This document shows, one piece after another, positions 11,179-25,022 of a DNA stretch of 64,000 nt (its first letter is position 1; each line of letters begins with the position of its first letter). A program made the position numbers and the translations under genes. Below the pieces are notes generated by a model. It was given only the letters and a program-made list of their open reading frames with translations. It searched no databases and had not been told where the DNA came from. This stretch comes from Datisca glomerata (taxonomy: Eukaryota > Streptophyta > Magnoliopsida > Cucurbitales > Datiscaceae), in NCBI GenBank assembly GCA_003255025.1, contig QANY01011424.1:845135-909134 (forward strand), written 5' to 3'.

Positions 11179-11818
11179 TGTTATAGATATTTTTCTAACC
11201 TTGAATGACACAACGACACGTGCCACACTACAATAGAAAACTCCCTACGCCAAGAATGGAGTGGAACTGACCTTGACTTGCCGGCCCCTATAGAGCTCGA
11301 GACGCACAAGACCCAAGCTCATGGAAAAATAGGAATAAGAGCGTAAGGAAAGCTCCATTGACCCTGAGCGTAAAGCCATCATTACATGCGAAAGGTGGCG
11401 ACCAATGTGGCACTCCCTCCTAAGCCCGAGCGTCTAACCGGTCTAATCGCAATGGTAGAATGACAGGATAGCCTCTATCTTGGCATCTCCTAGACAATCA
11501 ACATTTAATATCTAATTGTATGTTAAATTTCACCTCCTTTCCATCCAATCAGTGCCAGACAAGATAGATTTCGTGTCCCACAAAGCTTCTTCAACACGCC
11601 TCCAAAAGGCTTATTTGACACACTACCTACGGCCCCGATGACTTATGTATAAGTACTTCCGATAATCACCAAAATATGTATGTCCACTCTCCCTTAAAGA
11701 ACTTATGCCAAAATATCGATCATCTATTGACTTAGGCATCGAAAGCCTTTAGGCGGGGCAACCATCCACCATATCACTGTCGCAGATCCTACCGGAAGAA
11801 GGATTCTCACATTTAACA
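11179..11818 (+). mobile_element. 3' LTR of the Tat-like element (about 640 bp)
   Basis: It starts TGTTATAGATA right after GGGGGCAAC and ends TTTAACA, giving TGTTA/TAACA ends. Near the right end is the Tat-type LTR pattern 'TTGACTTAGGCATCGAAAG' followed by GGCGGGGCAACCATCCACC, similar to the 'gagcgtcggag..gcaggtaccacc' motif of these LTRs. A TATA-like TATGTATAAGTA lies at about 11646. The end positions are inferred from the terminal motifs. Confidence 0.6.
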
Positions 11819-14251
11819 AGAAAGACCGACATCTGTATTGTTGAGTTTTTTGCTAAAACAATAACTTATATTAGTTCTATACATGATAATTTCTATGTAT
11901 TTTTAGTACTATTTCTAGATTATACAATATTTATATGGTTGCTCATCTGTCAACATATACTACAAAAAGAAGTTAAATATTTATTCTTCGCATGCCCACA
12001 TTAATGGTTGTAGTTTTAGAGGTTGAAATTATTCATTCTTAAAAAAAAAGGAGTGGAAGGATATTTGGTATTTGATCAAATAAACAGTTTATATCCCTGT
12101 GTCCATTTGTATATGACATTAAACAGTTTATTATATTCCCTAAGAGGAAAATAAAAATACTAATAATGATACTAATAATAAAAATAATAATAGTAATAAT
12201 AAATATTTTTAGTTCCATACCAAACATGAAAATGGTTCAATATGTAGGATCGCACTTTTCATCGCCATTAAAAATTTTAATTTCACTTTGTAATTTTTAT
12301 CAGTTTACTTAGTTGTTTTGTGAAATCTTATGTATATTTAATTTTACATTTTTTTAACAACGTATATTTTACTTTACATACTTATTGATGTTGCAACAAC
12401 TTTTTTGAACTGAAGCAACAGAACACACACAATTCAACGATAAACCTAATCACTAGATGAAGTCTTGTAATACATATTCTAATAAAAGGATTCAACTTTT
12501 GTTGATATGGACAACGTTTAAATGATGCAACTAAGCTTATCAAAGTGTGGATGTGGGACGCACTCAGCTTCAACAATTTTTTTTAACTGGAGCAACAGAC
12601 ACACACAACTTATCGAAGTCCTGATGTTGCAACAATATTGAATATTAATCAACATCTCTCATTTTTATGTAACTATTAAGTCAATTTATACACGTATGAG
12701 AATTTCCAAAACTCCACTGAAAAATGATGAACAGCATATAAAATTTGATTGAATTCCATATATAGAATGGAATGAAAAATATAATATGCAAAGTCGATAA
12801 AATTAAAACAATAAACACTGAAGTGAAAGAATTTAAATCACCTCCAACTCTAACATAACTAATGTTGATTAAGCTTATCAGATTTGAATCCTTCAATATA
12901 AAACAATGTTCTAGATCTCAATTCTGTGAAAGATAAAAAAAATGAAAACTTGAAATAATTTTTTTTAATCTTTTAGAATCACATTTGGGCTGTTAAAATT
13001 AAATGAACAATCCAAAATAACAAAACCGTCTCTTGTAGTATACAAATTGAAATAAGCGCAAAGTGTAGGGATGAAAGGCATATTTTACCCTAGGGCCTGT
13101 GTTTACCAAGTATTACTGATTCCCATCGAGAAAGCAAGCAATCTCCATTAGAATTAGAATAACAATCAAAGTCACCGTCAACATGTTATCAAACTCATTT
13201 GTATCTTTTCTAACCTCGTTGGCTTGAATTCGTCTTCATCTCAACTCTCTTCCCCTCGCGTACTCATATCCCCCCACCGACTTTACTAATTGGTATGATG
13301 ACTAGTAAGAGGAAGCAAGTTATATTAGCGGGAGCACCATAAACCAGTGACAGCAAAACGAACCAAAGAAAATGGAATAAAAAATGGGACTTTAACATAT
13401 CAATATGCATTTCCTTTCTATCAACTGAAGTATGTTCGTCTTATGTAAAAATGAAATGACGAGAACTCATCTCGTGCAAGAACCACTTTCGCGCGTAGTT
13501 GTTTTCCATCATTTTTGTTGATCCTTAGTACTTATTTAAAGTAGGAATTGAATATTGTGCTTTTTTTCTAGATCTTTCACATTTTCCTTCAGATTCTTGG
13601 TTGGAGTCAGAGAGAGGTAGCTGGAAGCCTAATCTCAAGCAAACAAGAAGATGTGATTGAGTTGATGATGGACCAAATCTTGAAAGGCTTTCATAAAGAC
13701 GTATGAGAAAGGGAGGGTCGAGAGAGGTTTTGTTGCACGATCCACCCAACTCAGCTGAAAATCAGCAATGCAGTTCATCCAACGAAAAACCTGAATTATA
13801 AAGTTACGAAACAATGAAACCCGATCGAACAAAATGTTGTATAAAATCGTATCAAGGGATTCTGATTTCTTCTTTTTGCCACGGGGATTATAGGCCGCAA
13901 TTCAACTGATAATTAAATTATCTTATTTGTATAGAGTAATATTTAAACTTGGAAGCAACCTTAAATTTTGATAGTTCAAATAAACCTTCAGAGTAGGCAA
14001 ATCTAATTTCTTCAAAAAATAAAATTAATCGGGAATTATCAAGGCAAATTAATCATGGTGATAAAATGAAATTACTTTCAAAATTATTTTCAGGATTCAC
14101 GCAAAATTATATGTTCGTAAAATATAAAAATCTTAAATCAAATCATCAATTAGTCTAGAGATATAACTAAACATATTAATTGTATCTTATTACCAATTAA
14201 TTACCACTAATATAATTATCAAGCTAGTTCTAAATTTCACGTAATTGCATA
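11819..14251. other. Intergenic spacer, no gene seen
   Basis: AT-rich sequence. A short imperfect repeat (GTTGCAACAACTTTTTT plus GAAGCAACAGAACACACACAA) occurs at about 12389 and 12571, with a third GTTGCAACAA at about 12625. 13090-13900 is slightly richer in GC with no coherent reading frame. Confidence 0.6.
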
Positions 14252-14717
14252 TTGTTTTTGTCAAACTATTCCAATTCAATAATCGACTCACCAACCAAAA
14301 TTCCTATATATAATCCTTTTAATCTTTCCTGTCTATTTTTCGGCGTCAAATTTGTGTATAAAATCTTATTCGGACACGCGTCCAGTACAAAACACAAGCC
14401 ACAGAACACTACACGTGCTCGCCACTACCCCAAAGCTAACCTTCTCACATGATACAAGTGGCATTTGGGTAATTTTAATTAAAATAATGTCTAATTTTAA
14501 GGAAAGATTTAACAAGATTACCTTTGCTAAAAACCAGAATGACAAACGTCTTCGTCCACTCATAGTCTCGTAGTCGTAGTGACTTTTCTCTCTCCCTCTC
14601 TCTCTTCTTGTTTCGTTCAATTCAGATTTCTCTCTCTGTGTCTCTCTCTGTCTCTCTCTCACATTCTGGGTAGTGAGGGAAAAAAAGGAAAAATAGCGAG
14701 AAGAGCCTCAAGCCTCC
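14252..14717 (+). promoter_or_regulatory. Promoter and 5' UTR of the TBR-like gene
   Basis: A candidate TATA box, TATATATAA, is at about 14305-14313. A perfect G-box, CACGTG, is at 14412-14417. A CT-rich stretch (about 14580-14665, CTCTCTCTGTG units) just upstream of the start codon fits a plant 5' UTR or initiator region. The transcription start is not determined. Open frames on the - strand here come from the CT tract. Confidence 0.5.
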
Positions 14718-17632
14718 ATGGCTGATGCAACGAAGCACAACAATGGCGGAAGTCTGATCTTAGACTTAAAAAGCCTCTTCTCCATCTTAAAAACCAGAAG
14801 GACGGTGGCCTTTGCATATGGGTTCATGTTCGCATTCGTTGCTTTCACAGTTTTCTTAGCCTTCAACCCTTCTTCCAACTCCTCGTCTCCTTGGTTCACC
14901 AACATATTCAGTACCAGTACTTCAAGAAGTAGCGGTAGTAGCAGTAGTTCAACTTCCAATTCTTACGGATCTCAAATTTCTTCGATTTTCTCCTATTTCT
15001 TCCCCAACAGCTCATCACAGCAGTCCTATCATACGTTTTCTCCTCCGAGCACTGATTCCTCTACAGATAACAATACTACTTCATTTCAGTCGGTGGTTTT
15101 GCAGAAAGAACCGCCTGATGTCGAAGCCCATACTGGAAATACTCCCAGTATCGATCAAGCAAAAGTTTCGAAGGGAAATCAGACGACGAAATCCGCCCCT
15201 GTATCTCTGAAGGCCGCGAATCATACCCAAGGATCGCCGGTTTCTTCTCCAAGTAACACTCTATCATCATCTCCGGCGGACAACAGTACTCAGAATGCAG
15301 AGAATTCTGATAAATCCACAGTTTCAAAAGCAAATCGGACTGTAACCGCGTCCCCGAAAGTCTCGGAAGGATCCAATCATAGTAATAGTTCGCCGATTAA
15401 GTCAGTTTCTACTGGAAATAGCGATTCTGCGACGGGAAAGAAAAATGTCGAAGAGAAGAGTGTGACGTCGAACTATACGGCTTCACTGTTGAAGAAGCAG
15501 AGTAATGGAAATAACTCGGGGGTGTCGGTGAAGCAGGAGAAAGATAAATTGGTGGAATCTTTGATGAACTGTGATTTTTTTTATGGGGAATGGATAAGAG
15601 ATGATTCATATCCACTTTACAAACCTGGGTCTTGTTCTCTGATCGACGAACAGTTCAATTGTATTCTTAATGGTAGACCCGATAAGGATTATCAGCGACT
15701 CAAATGGAAGCCTAAGGGCTGCAGTCTTCCAAGGTATGAAGTGAGATTGTAAAATTTTTATGTTTATATTTTTTATTCTTTTCTGATGAAGATTTATTGG
15801 AATTCTTCAAGCTCACCTTCCAAAGTTTATGGGTTCTGCTGTTCGTGTAGTGTTTTTGTGTCGAGAAAGTAACATGTTCGGTTTTTAATGCCGAAGTTTT
15901 ATTAATTAAAATCAAACTGATCCACTAAACTGAAGGTCTGGGTTTGCTTCTGAGAAATTGATCCTTCATTATTAGCCTTCTCGTGATCAAGTTTGGTGCT
16001 TTAGTTTTGGATCAATAGAAATTCTCTTTTCTTGTTCCTTCTCAATGATTGGTATTTATGTTTATCGTAAATTCAGGTTAGATGGCGGTCTTATGTTGGA
16101 TTTGTTGAGAGGAAAACGGCTGGTTTTCGTCGGAGATTCGCTGAATAGAAATATGTGGGAATCTCTTATTTGCATACTAAGAAACTCAGTGAAAGATCAA
16201 AGCAAGGTGTTTGAAGCCCAAGGGAGACACCATTTTAGAGGGGAAGCTTCTTACTCTTTCATTTTTAAGGTGTAGCTCATTTGCCTCGCCCATGAAGCTT
16301 ATCTTTCGCTACAATTTGATATATATTTATATATACTTATATTGCTTGGATTTACAACGGATGAATGAATAGGATTATGGCTGCTCCGTGGAGTTCTTCG
16401 TGTCTCCATTCTTAGTCCAAGAATGGGAAGTGTCTGATAAAAACGGATCAAAGAAGGAAACTCTTCGTCTTGATTTAGTAGGGAAGTCTTCTGATCAATA
16501 CAAGAGCGCAGATATTATCGTCTTCAATACCGGGCATTGGTGGACTCATGAGAAAACCTCTAAAGGGTGAGTAAGAAATTCCTCCTATTCATAGCAGCTG
16601 CATTTTGTTCTGATGGATTAAGGCTAAGTATTGCTGTAAATTTCAGGAGAGATTATTACCAAGAAGGAAGCCATGTATATGGCGAATTGAACGTTCTTGA
16701 GGCTTTTCGTAAGGCTTTAACTACATGGGCTAGATGGGTTGATGCCAATGTGAATCCATTGAAGTCCTTGGTTTTCTTCAGGGGATACTCCGCTTCCCAT
16801 TTTAGGTAAATTGAAACAATTTTCTAGAGATTTTTCCATTTTCTTCCTGATATATGGCATTCAAATAGTTGAAATTCATTCCTGTCAACACCTTTTAGGT
16901 TGTGTATTGGAAAATAACACAAACCTCTCCCGATTTAGGATTTCGTTGAAAAATAACCTAAAGATGTTTTTTTCACATGAATCCGATAGAATAAATTTTA
17001 ATACCAGGTTTGCCCCCTTTTTCAATGGCGGGAGTTACGACTCGAATTCATATTCTCCTAAATCATCTTATTCTAAACCATTCGAGTGGGGTCGAATTTT
17101 ATGCCGGGTGTATGATAAAGAGTATTTTAGTTTTTTCATGAAGAAATGAATGATTTTATTAACTGGGTGGACCCAAGTGACATTTTTTAAACTAGAATTG
17201 GTGTTCGTGATTTTAAGTGAACTAGATGTGTCTGTTTCATTTAATTAAAAGTGAACTCATCCTGTTTTTTGCAGTGGTGGACAGTGGAATTCGGGTGGGC
17301 AATGCGATAGCGAGACTCAGCCGATTAAGAACGAGACATTTCTCAAACCGTACTCATCTAAGATGATGGTATTAGAGAAGGTAATGAAGGGGATGAAAAC
17401 TCATGTCACCTACCTCAACATTACAAGAATGACAGATTTCAGGAAGGACGGCCACCCATCTATCTATCGGAAGCTAAGCCTCTCGGACGAGGAAAGAAGA
17501 TCACCTTTGAGGTTCCAAGACTGCAGTCATTGGTGTCTTCCAGGTGTCCCTGATGCCTGGAATGAGCTCCTCTATGCAGAGCTTTTAGTAAAACAGCATC
17601 AGAAACAACAGCAGCAGGAACAGACACCATAG
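14718..17632 (+). CDS. TBR: Trichome birefringence-like (TBR/TBL) protein, putative wall polysaccharide O-acetyltransferase
   Basis: Five exons: 14718-15733, 16077-16269, 16373-16566, 16647-16805 and 17275-17632. All introns are GT-AG, phases are consistent, and the product is 639 aa. Residues about 30-49 form one hydrophobic membrane anchor after KTRRT, as in Golgi type II proteins. Residues 50-280 are Ser/Asn/Thr-rich and probably disordered. The PMR5N domain spans about 282-339 ([20 protein letters not shown]). The PC-esterase/DUF231 part has the GDS motif at 358-360 ([14 protein letters not shown]) and the DxxH motif at 603-606 ([17 protein letters not shown]). The family O-acetylates xylan, pectin and other wall polysaccharides in the Golgi. 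TBR itself affects cellulose deposition and pectin esterification in Arabidopsis. The long Ser-rich N-terminus and the N-terminal anchor favour the TBR/TBL1/TBL2 clade, and the nearby HAT14-like gene supports TBR. The start has good context (CCTCCATGGCT). No defects were seen. Confidence 0.93.
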
Positions 17633-18000
17633 GTAACGCAATATCGAACATCTTATTACACATTATATTTTTGGGTATTATAGAAACAAAGAAATTAAGA
17701 TTAAAGATTGAAGAAATGATGATCAGTTTTTCTATCTTATATAGTTAATGAAAAAGCAAGAAATAGAAAAGAAGGCAGGTTTTTTGGGAGAGCTTCTCTA
17801 TGCAGAGATCAATAGAGAGAGAGGGATTTTGATTGGTGGGTTAAGTCTCACAATTGAAATCTTCTGTGTTTGCCAAATGTAAATCTCTAATTAGTTTGTT
17901 TTTCCACGGAAAATAAGTTCTTTACATGTAATTATTATACTCTGTTTCTTATTCATTATAAAAGTTCCTTATTTATGAGGTATGCAAACAGAGTTGCTAT
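17633..18000 (+). other. Probable 3' UTR and downstream flank of TBR
   Basis: Non-coding AT-rich sequence after the TAG stop. Possible polyadenylation signals are the AATAAG at about 17913 and the TATAAAAG at about 17957. The true end of the transcript is unknown. Confidence 0.4.
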
Positions 18001-21000
18001 TTTTGGTTCCGTTGACAAGACAGTTAACTTTCCATCTAAAAAATAATCTAAAATATAATCGAACTAAATAATTTATTTACAAAAATTGTACAGACGTTAA
18101 TGAATTATTTAACATTATTCCACATTATTCCGATCATTTTTTAAGAAAATAATAATAAGTTTTCTGAATATTTTTATAATTTGAGTTGAAAAAATGATCT
18201 CTTCAATTATTTGGGAACAGTTATAACTTATAAGTGTAAGGCGAAGATGAGTGGCTAATTGCTGCTTTTAATGAATAATAATTAAATAAGTCTCATCACA
18301 TGGGATGTTTGGGAATTGAATTATGTGTGAAATTAATTGATTGTTCATATGAAGTCATTTAATTTAGTGCTAGAAATAGCTACGTATTGATCATGATAAA
18401 GTTAGATGGAGGGGACAGAGTACGTGATTATTGCATCAAAAGCATGTCTTCTTAAATAGATTTGTTGCTTTTCCTTTGACATTAGATGCTGCTTTTGTAC
18501 CTTTCTTTTTGTTAAGTTTCTTAATTTCCTCCTTTAATTCGATTGTTGTCTCCTACTCATACCATTAGTGGAACTAAGCTTGGGTTACTGAAAAAAAAAA
18601 AGAACTAAGCTTGGGTTCCCTCGGTAAATTACATTTTTATCTGAATTATGTTAATACACTTCTAATTTTTAAAACAAGATAGGAATTGTCTGCCGTTGCT
18701 CAGGAGTTGCTCAGGAATAGTAGACGAGTTGCTCAATATAGTCTGTTCAGTTAGATATGAACGAAACAGGAATTTAAAATTTAACTGTAATTTTGGTTCG
18801 ATTTGGACTGGAATTTTGGTTTCATTCCTGTGTAATAGGAATTCAAAATTCAAACATCACATTTAATAGAATTTGGTTCCGAATTCATTGATATGTTCAT
18901 AATTTCAAATTTAATATATCTAACTAACTACTCCTTATTCTTACCTACTCTTTCGAAGAAAATCTGCACTAGAGGACTTTGTGGACTTCCTTGGGTCCTA
19001 GAAATTTTGAGGCCATTTAGTGCATGTAACGCTAGTCATTCTAATAAAATATATAATGATAAAGTTTTATATCAAATTTATTTAATCAAGCAAGTTGTCA
19101 ATTATTTTATAATTAAAACTAATTAGAAATTAAAAAATAAATAAATAGTGATGATATTGTAAATACTTGACTTGTAATACCTCAATTAATAAATTTATTT
19201 AGTCTAAAGTTACTCATTAAGATATTATGCGCCACAATTGAGGCAGTCCTATTCTCAAACTACATGCAATTCCCTAATTTAGGGCAAACGTATATGATAC
19301 TCTAATATTTTCAACTATTGGTTCACCTCGCATTAGCGTATGATTGAACAGTAACCAAGTATATGCAGTATATATTGTCCCACAACAGTAGTTAATAACA
19401 CCCCCACATACATTTATTTGGGAAATTTACTTACCTACTTTAGGGCTTATGTAATATATAAAGAAGAGCCACTTCTTTAGGCCTTTTTGTTTAAAACCTG
19501 CTCGCCTTTTTGAATAGAAGGAAGTGGATAGCGGAGATGATTTCGGTAAACTGATGCATGAGCTGAGGCTCTCATGTCCCGCCGACTCTTAAAAAAGTCA
19601 AGTAAGGTTGTAAAACGACTCATAGGGAGTCAGAAGCAAGCAGAGTTAGAAGTGGGTCAAACTCACATAAGAAGAGGGGGAAGACACATTCATGAAAAGC
19701 AAGAAGTAGTGTCGTGGGGGACTGGCCAACTATGAATATATATCTGACTTTCGGGTAAGAGTAGGAACATCTATTAGTCTATATCGTGGGTCTATTTCTT
19801 ACAAAAGGCGAACATCCTTATTCCAAACAAAACATACACATAAGTCTTCAGGGAGACATTGAAAAGTGGACGGAAATAGTCTATTTCTTTACAGTATTCT
19901 GGAATGTCTATCCATAGGACGGTGAGCCAATTGAGGTAGAGGCTGCTTATCATTTCTTTGTGGATCGAAATCTTGTCATGTTTGGAGAACATGAGGAGAT
20001 TTTATTCTGTTTGAGTCATTCATTAAAATGGGTGACTCAAATCTATTTAAAAAAATAAAACTACAAAAAAGTAAAAGAAGTTAGAAGCCTTCTTTTCCTT
20101 GACTTTTGTGTTGAACTAATCTGGACTGTCTCTTTTCAACAAGAATGACCCGAATCATGAGAGATGTTCTCTTCTACTAGAATCCCCAATAAGAGGGGGG
20201 ATCAATATTCTCAAACGTGTAGTGGTTCATCTTCATGAGCTGACAGTTGATGCCATTTATAGGTCACTATTAGGCTTTAAGAAGAAGAAATTATGTGTGG
20301 ATATATGGTGTGTTTATGAGTGCTTTGTTTAGATGCACTTTCATACTTTCTAGAACATGATTTTAATTGATATTTATCTAACAATTGCTTTCGTCTTTAA
20401 TACTTTTTAGTACCTAGTAAAAATATTCTACATAAAACACTTAATACAAAGATTTCATAAGATGCTTCCAATATTAAAGAAATATGTTTCATTGTACATA
20501 CCAAGTGCTTTAAGAACAATAAGTACAACTAACTTAAGAGCTTTTTTAATAAATGAAATCATTTCTAGAAAGAAGCACTCCCAAACACGTCATAATCAAA
20601 TACCTATATAAGTCATAAATCATGGTGAAACGCAATATCAAGGAGGTTCAATTGCAAGAAAGAATCAAAGAATTTACCAGCAAACCTCGTCCATCTATAA
20701 TATATTAAGCAAAAATGACATTTATGATAAAAAAATACATTTAAAACAATTAATACCAAAACACATCATCTTCATCCTTCATCCCCTCAATGCCCACTAT
20801 GCCACCATAATCACACAACCTTCTTACTCATGAGTTGCTTCGTGATTTCTTCAACCACCTTGAGTCGGAATTAAAGCACAATCTTTTCATTCTCCCAGCT
20901 CCATCTAAGTTGATTTATGAGCTTACCATGAGATTTTTCTATAGGTTTACATCTTGTTGTGAGTTTTTTTTTTTGGCTTGTTTTTCATGATTTGTTGGCT

Positions 21001-23018
21001 TTTTACACGGAAAACTCCCCTAGAATGTAAAAAGTTTATCAGCTTGTGTAAACAAATGGGATTTTTAGGCAAATGTACCATTTAAAAACTCTATTTTGTT
21101 AAATAGCCGGTAATAATAATAATTAAGAAACTAACCATTTTACAAAAGTTAACAAAATTATAAACTACATTTACCATTATACCATCAACTACATTTATTT
21201 TAATATCATTTATCCTAATTAATAATTAAACTAAATGATTTTTAAATTTTAAATTATCAGAAAGATGTACCCATTTTTAGGTTACTTAAAATTAAAGGAT
21301 TGAATTATTATATTTAATTATATATACACACTATTTATCTAACATGAAGATTATATATTTTTCAATATTAATATATATTTTTATTATTCTCGTAATACAA
21401 ACAATATGTATTAACCAATACTACTAAATATTCTTGTTAATAATCTTTTTGATATTCATAAGATAATTTATTTAAATAACTATTATCAGAGTATTGATGA
21501 ATTGTTTGATTAGTTTGCTAGAAAGTATTATATATTCGTAAATAACTGTGAAAATATTTATGTAAAGAATTATTGGAATCCATATAAACACACACATATT
21601 TATATTAGTAAACACATATTTACGTAAAAATAACTATTAATTTTCTTGAAAATAAGGAATCGCTCATTCTATAAAAAAATATTCATTTAGTGAAAAACAT
21701 TTAAAACAAAAATATATCTACGTTAAAAGTATAATTACTGTAAATTTATATTTATCTATTTATTAATAAATATATATTTGGCAAAAAAAACACAACTAAT
21801 TCCCCCCTAAACATAAGGAATTGCACCATTTAAAAAAATCATTTGATGGAAAAATTATATAAATAATTGTAGGAGAAAATATTCATAAATAATTATTTTC
21901 ATTGATTACATAAGTACTTATAGAAATAAAAATGACCGATAAATAAATAAATTAGATGTAATTAATCAAATAATTACATAATCCATATTGTTCCTATTTG
22001 TCATATGATATATCTCATGTATAATCTTTTTGTCCTACCGAGTTTTGGTATTACTAGTCTCATCAATTTTATTTGTTTAGATAAGAAAATCTAAAGATTT
22101 AAAAAAAATTGTTAAAGATAATTCGGTTATGATCTGTTTACTTCTACATGATACATGACTATTGTTACTCATTTATTTAATATATAATAAATATATTAAT
22201 TTTTTAGAATATATAGTTTTATTTATTATTCAACAATCAATAGTAATTGTATTAGATAAGAGTTGAATGAGAATATAAGCTATAGTCAAACTAACTTAGT
22301 TATTAACTTATTTATTTTTAAAAATGGCTAAAAAACTATAACACGCAACTAGAATAGTTAAATACTATAATTTTCGTAAACACAATGCTTTCTAAGTAAA
22401 CATATTGTCTCAATATCAACTGTTTGTTTACTCAGTAAATATAATTTTTTCTATATGTAAGTAATTTTTTTACTCTATATTAACAATTATCTAACTATTT
22501 CTGAAGAAAAACTCGGTTAATGATTTTTTAGAAAGTCTATTTTTATTGAAAATTTTTGAATGCCATTTTTGCGTTTGCAACTTAAAATAAGGCCATTTAT
22601 TATAATTTCTCGGGCTATATATACGAGTAGTTATATTATAAAAAATTAATACAAAAATATATAACAAGTTTCATAAACATCAAATATAACCATATTTTAT
22701 GGTTCCACTTATTAGAAATGCCATTCTTCCTATTATACCATTCTACATAATATTTAATGATTATTTTATAAAATCCTATAAATTTACCAATCTCTCCCTC
22801 TCTCTCGTAAAAAAATCTCTCTTTCTACACACACATACATATATATATATTACATGTTATTTATGTTATATATAGAATGTGTCTATAAAGTATATTGCAT
22901 ATACATAATGCATAAATATACATGCCATTTATAACATTATAAAATATATAACATGTAATTTTAATTAGTGTACACAAAACGTGTGTGCTGGAGTAATTAA
23001 CACACACATATACATACA
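18001..23018. other. AT-rich intergenic spacer
   Basis: No gene seen. 18040-18150 resembles part of the MITE-like sequence in the HAT14 intron (shared ATTTATTTACAAAAATT.. core). 19440-20040 is locally richer in GC and holds a 66-aa - strand open frame (19792-19992) that I cannot assign; it could be a decayed insert. 20300-23018 is very AT-rich and has only short simple repeats. Confidence 0.5.
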
Positions 23019-23640
23019 NNNNNNNNNNNNNNNNNNNNNNNNNNNNNNNNNNNNNNNNNNNNNNNNNNNNNNNNNNNNNNNNNNNNNNNNNNNNNNNNNN
23101 NNNNNNNNNNNNNNNNNNNNNNNNNNNNNNNNNNNNNNNNNNNNNNNNNNNNNNNNNNNNNNNNNNNNNNNNNNNNNNNNNNNNNNNNNNNNNNNNNNNN
23201 NNNNNNNNNNNNNNNNNNNNNNNNNNNNNNNNNNNNNNNNNNNNNNNNNNNNNNNNNNNNNNNNNNNNNNNNNNNNNNNNNNNNNNNNNNNNNNNNNNNN
23301 NNNNNNNNNNNNNNNNNNNNNNNNNNNNNNNNNNNNNNNNNNNNNNNNNNNNNNNNNNNNNNNNNNNNNNNNNNNNNATTTATGTATGTATGTATGTATG
23401 TGTGTGTGTATATATGTATGTCCATTTGTGCGTGTATATTATATAACACATACATTTTATGGATGTTTATAACGTGCTCGGGTGTAATGTTATATAGAGT
23501 ATATATAAAGAGACACGCATATATTTAATAAAATTATAATGAATATAAATATATATAGAGAGAGAGATAATTTGGTTAGATAGAGAGAGAAAGAGAGAGA
23601 TACTTAATGAAAATAAATATAGAGAGAGAGAAAAAATAAG
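22795..23640. repeat. Mirror-like microsatellite structure around an assembly gap
   Basis: The left flank runs CT-repeat (22795-22825), CA/TA-repeat (22829-22850), then CACACACATATACATACA up to the gap. The right flank runs ATGTATGTATG and TGTGTGTGTA (23380-23412), then GAGA repeats (23555-23635). The repeat types on the two sides are reverse complements in mirrored order, as in a large imperfect inverted repeat. Confidence 0.5.
23019..23377. other. Assembly gap (359 Ns)
   Basis: Unknown bases. Open frames reported across it are artefacts. Confidence 1.
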
Positions 23641-24840
23641 AATTATGATACATTTAAATGAAATAACGAACAAAATAGAGAAAATTATTAAATTTACGAC
23701 ATTAACTATTTTGTTTAGTAAGTGTTATATCTGATTTTTTTTCAAAAGTTATAGACAAAATTGATTTTAAAATTGAAAATAGTATTATTTCTATAATTTC
23801 TGAATTAAGAAACCCAAAATTTAAATCCAATATCTAGTGGATCGAAATTGAGTCCAAAGCACACCCAACAAATTTAATAATGTTCATAAATAGTTAATTT
23901 CTAAAAAAGTCATAAAAATGATTACAAGTATAAAAAACATAAAGATAACACATTTGCTAGATTTTTGAAAAAACAGATTTTCAGATGAATTTTTTTTATG
24001 CGCCACGCCTACCACTGTTCCAAATTTAAGTAGTTTATATAATATGTACCAATATAATTTTTACAGTATATTTTATATATACAATATATATTATATAAAC
24101 TTTACGGACAAAAATATAAAATTTCGCTGGCGCAAGTGAGGGACTTTTTTTGCTCGGGAATTTTTTTTTTAATTTAGGTGGTTGTTTTTTATTTTATTCT
24201 TGATAATCACCTCCAAATGTCAATTCGGCCTCATATCATAGTAAAATGTTGCAAGAATTTCAATTAGTGTTGGTCGATGTAGTGTTTGTGGGGAAAATTA
24301 TACATATAATCAAGAAATATAGGAATCTTTATAGAAATGTCAGTTTTTATAGAATTTTAGTAAAATAGCGAGTTTTCATAATTATAAAAATAATCGACCA
24401 AATATCCTTGTTTCATTTTAGAGGTATCCCTACAATAAAAGAGATTTTAAATTTATCAACTAGTTAATAAAGATAAAAAATAATTTTATCGACCAAATCC
24501 CTTAAAATATACTACATATTTATCATTAATATAAGAATATATCAAATAAGGATAAAATATTTTGGTCTCAAAATAATACTCAACCTTAATTAACCACCCG
24601 ATATTTTAGTCTTCTCAAAAGAAATCAATGTCTAAACAGCAGAAATCAGTTTCTCATTTTTTTTTGCCAATCTCACAAAAACCATAAATATATTGTAAAT
24701 CTCGATCTATATCAATGATACACTTAGAATAATTCATTAATTCACTGCCTTTGAAAATGTTCTCACGTCAATTGAGTTGTATAGAGTTACTGCACAAAGA
24801 ACGTCAATGACAAACTAATAGTAAATTATTGATACACTAC

Positions 24841-25022
24841 CATTAATGTACTCTTCTATGAACTCATTCATTGACATATTTTCCAAAGTATTTCAATGTT
24901 TTAATAAAGAAAGTCATTAAAACGTTGATGTTATGTAGCGATACTACCCGTAGAATTTCAATGTAAACAAATAGTATAATGCCCATTGAAGAGTAGTACA
25001 TAGAAGAGTACATTAATAACAT
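24841..25022. repeat. Inverted repeat with ~140-bp spacer
   Basis: ATTAATGTACTCTTCTATG at about 24842 recurs as its reverse complement, CATAGAAGAGTACATTAAT, at about 24999. The arms are about 20 bp and perfect, with weaker extension. A hairpin or MITE remnant is possible. Confidence 0.6.

Noticed and set aside
14366..14662. 98-aa - strand open frame upstream of TBR
   Set aside because: It arises from the CT-rich 5' UTR read backwards; no domain.
16811..17149. 112-aa open frame between TBR exons 4 and 5
   Set aside because: It lies within a GT-AG intron (16806-17274); skipping it joins the conserved family sequence SHFSGGQW.
22981..23472. Open frames of 152-163 aa across the N run
   Set aside because: They exist only because Ns cannot encode stops.
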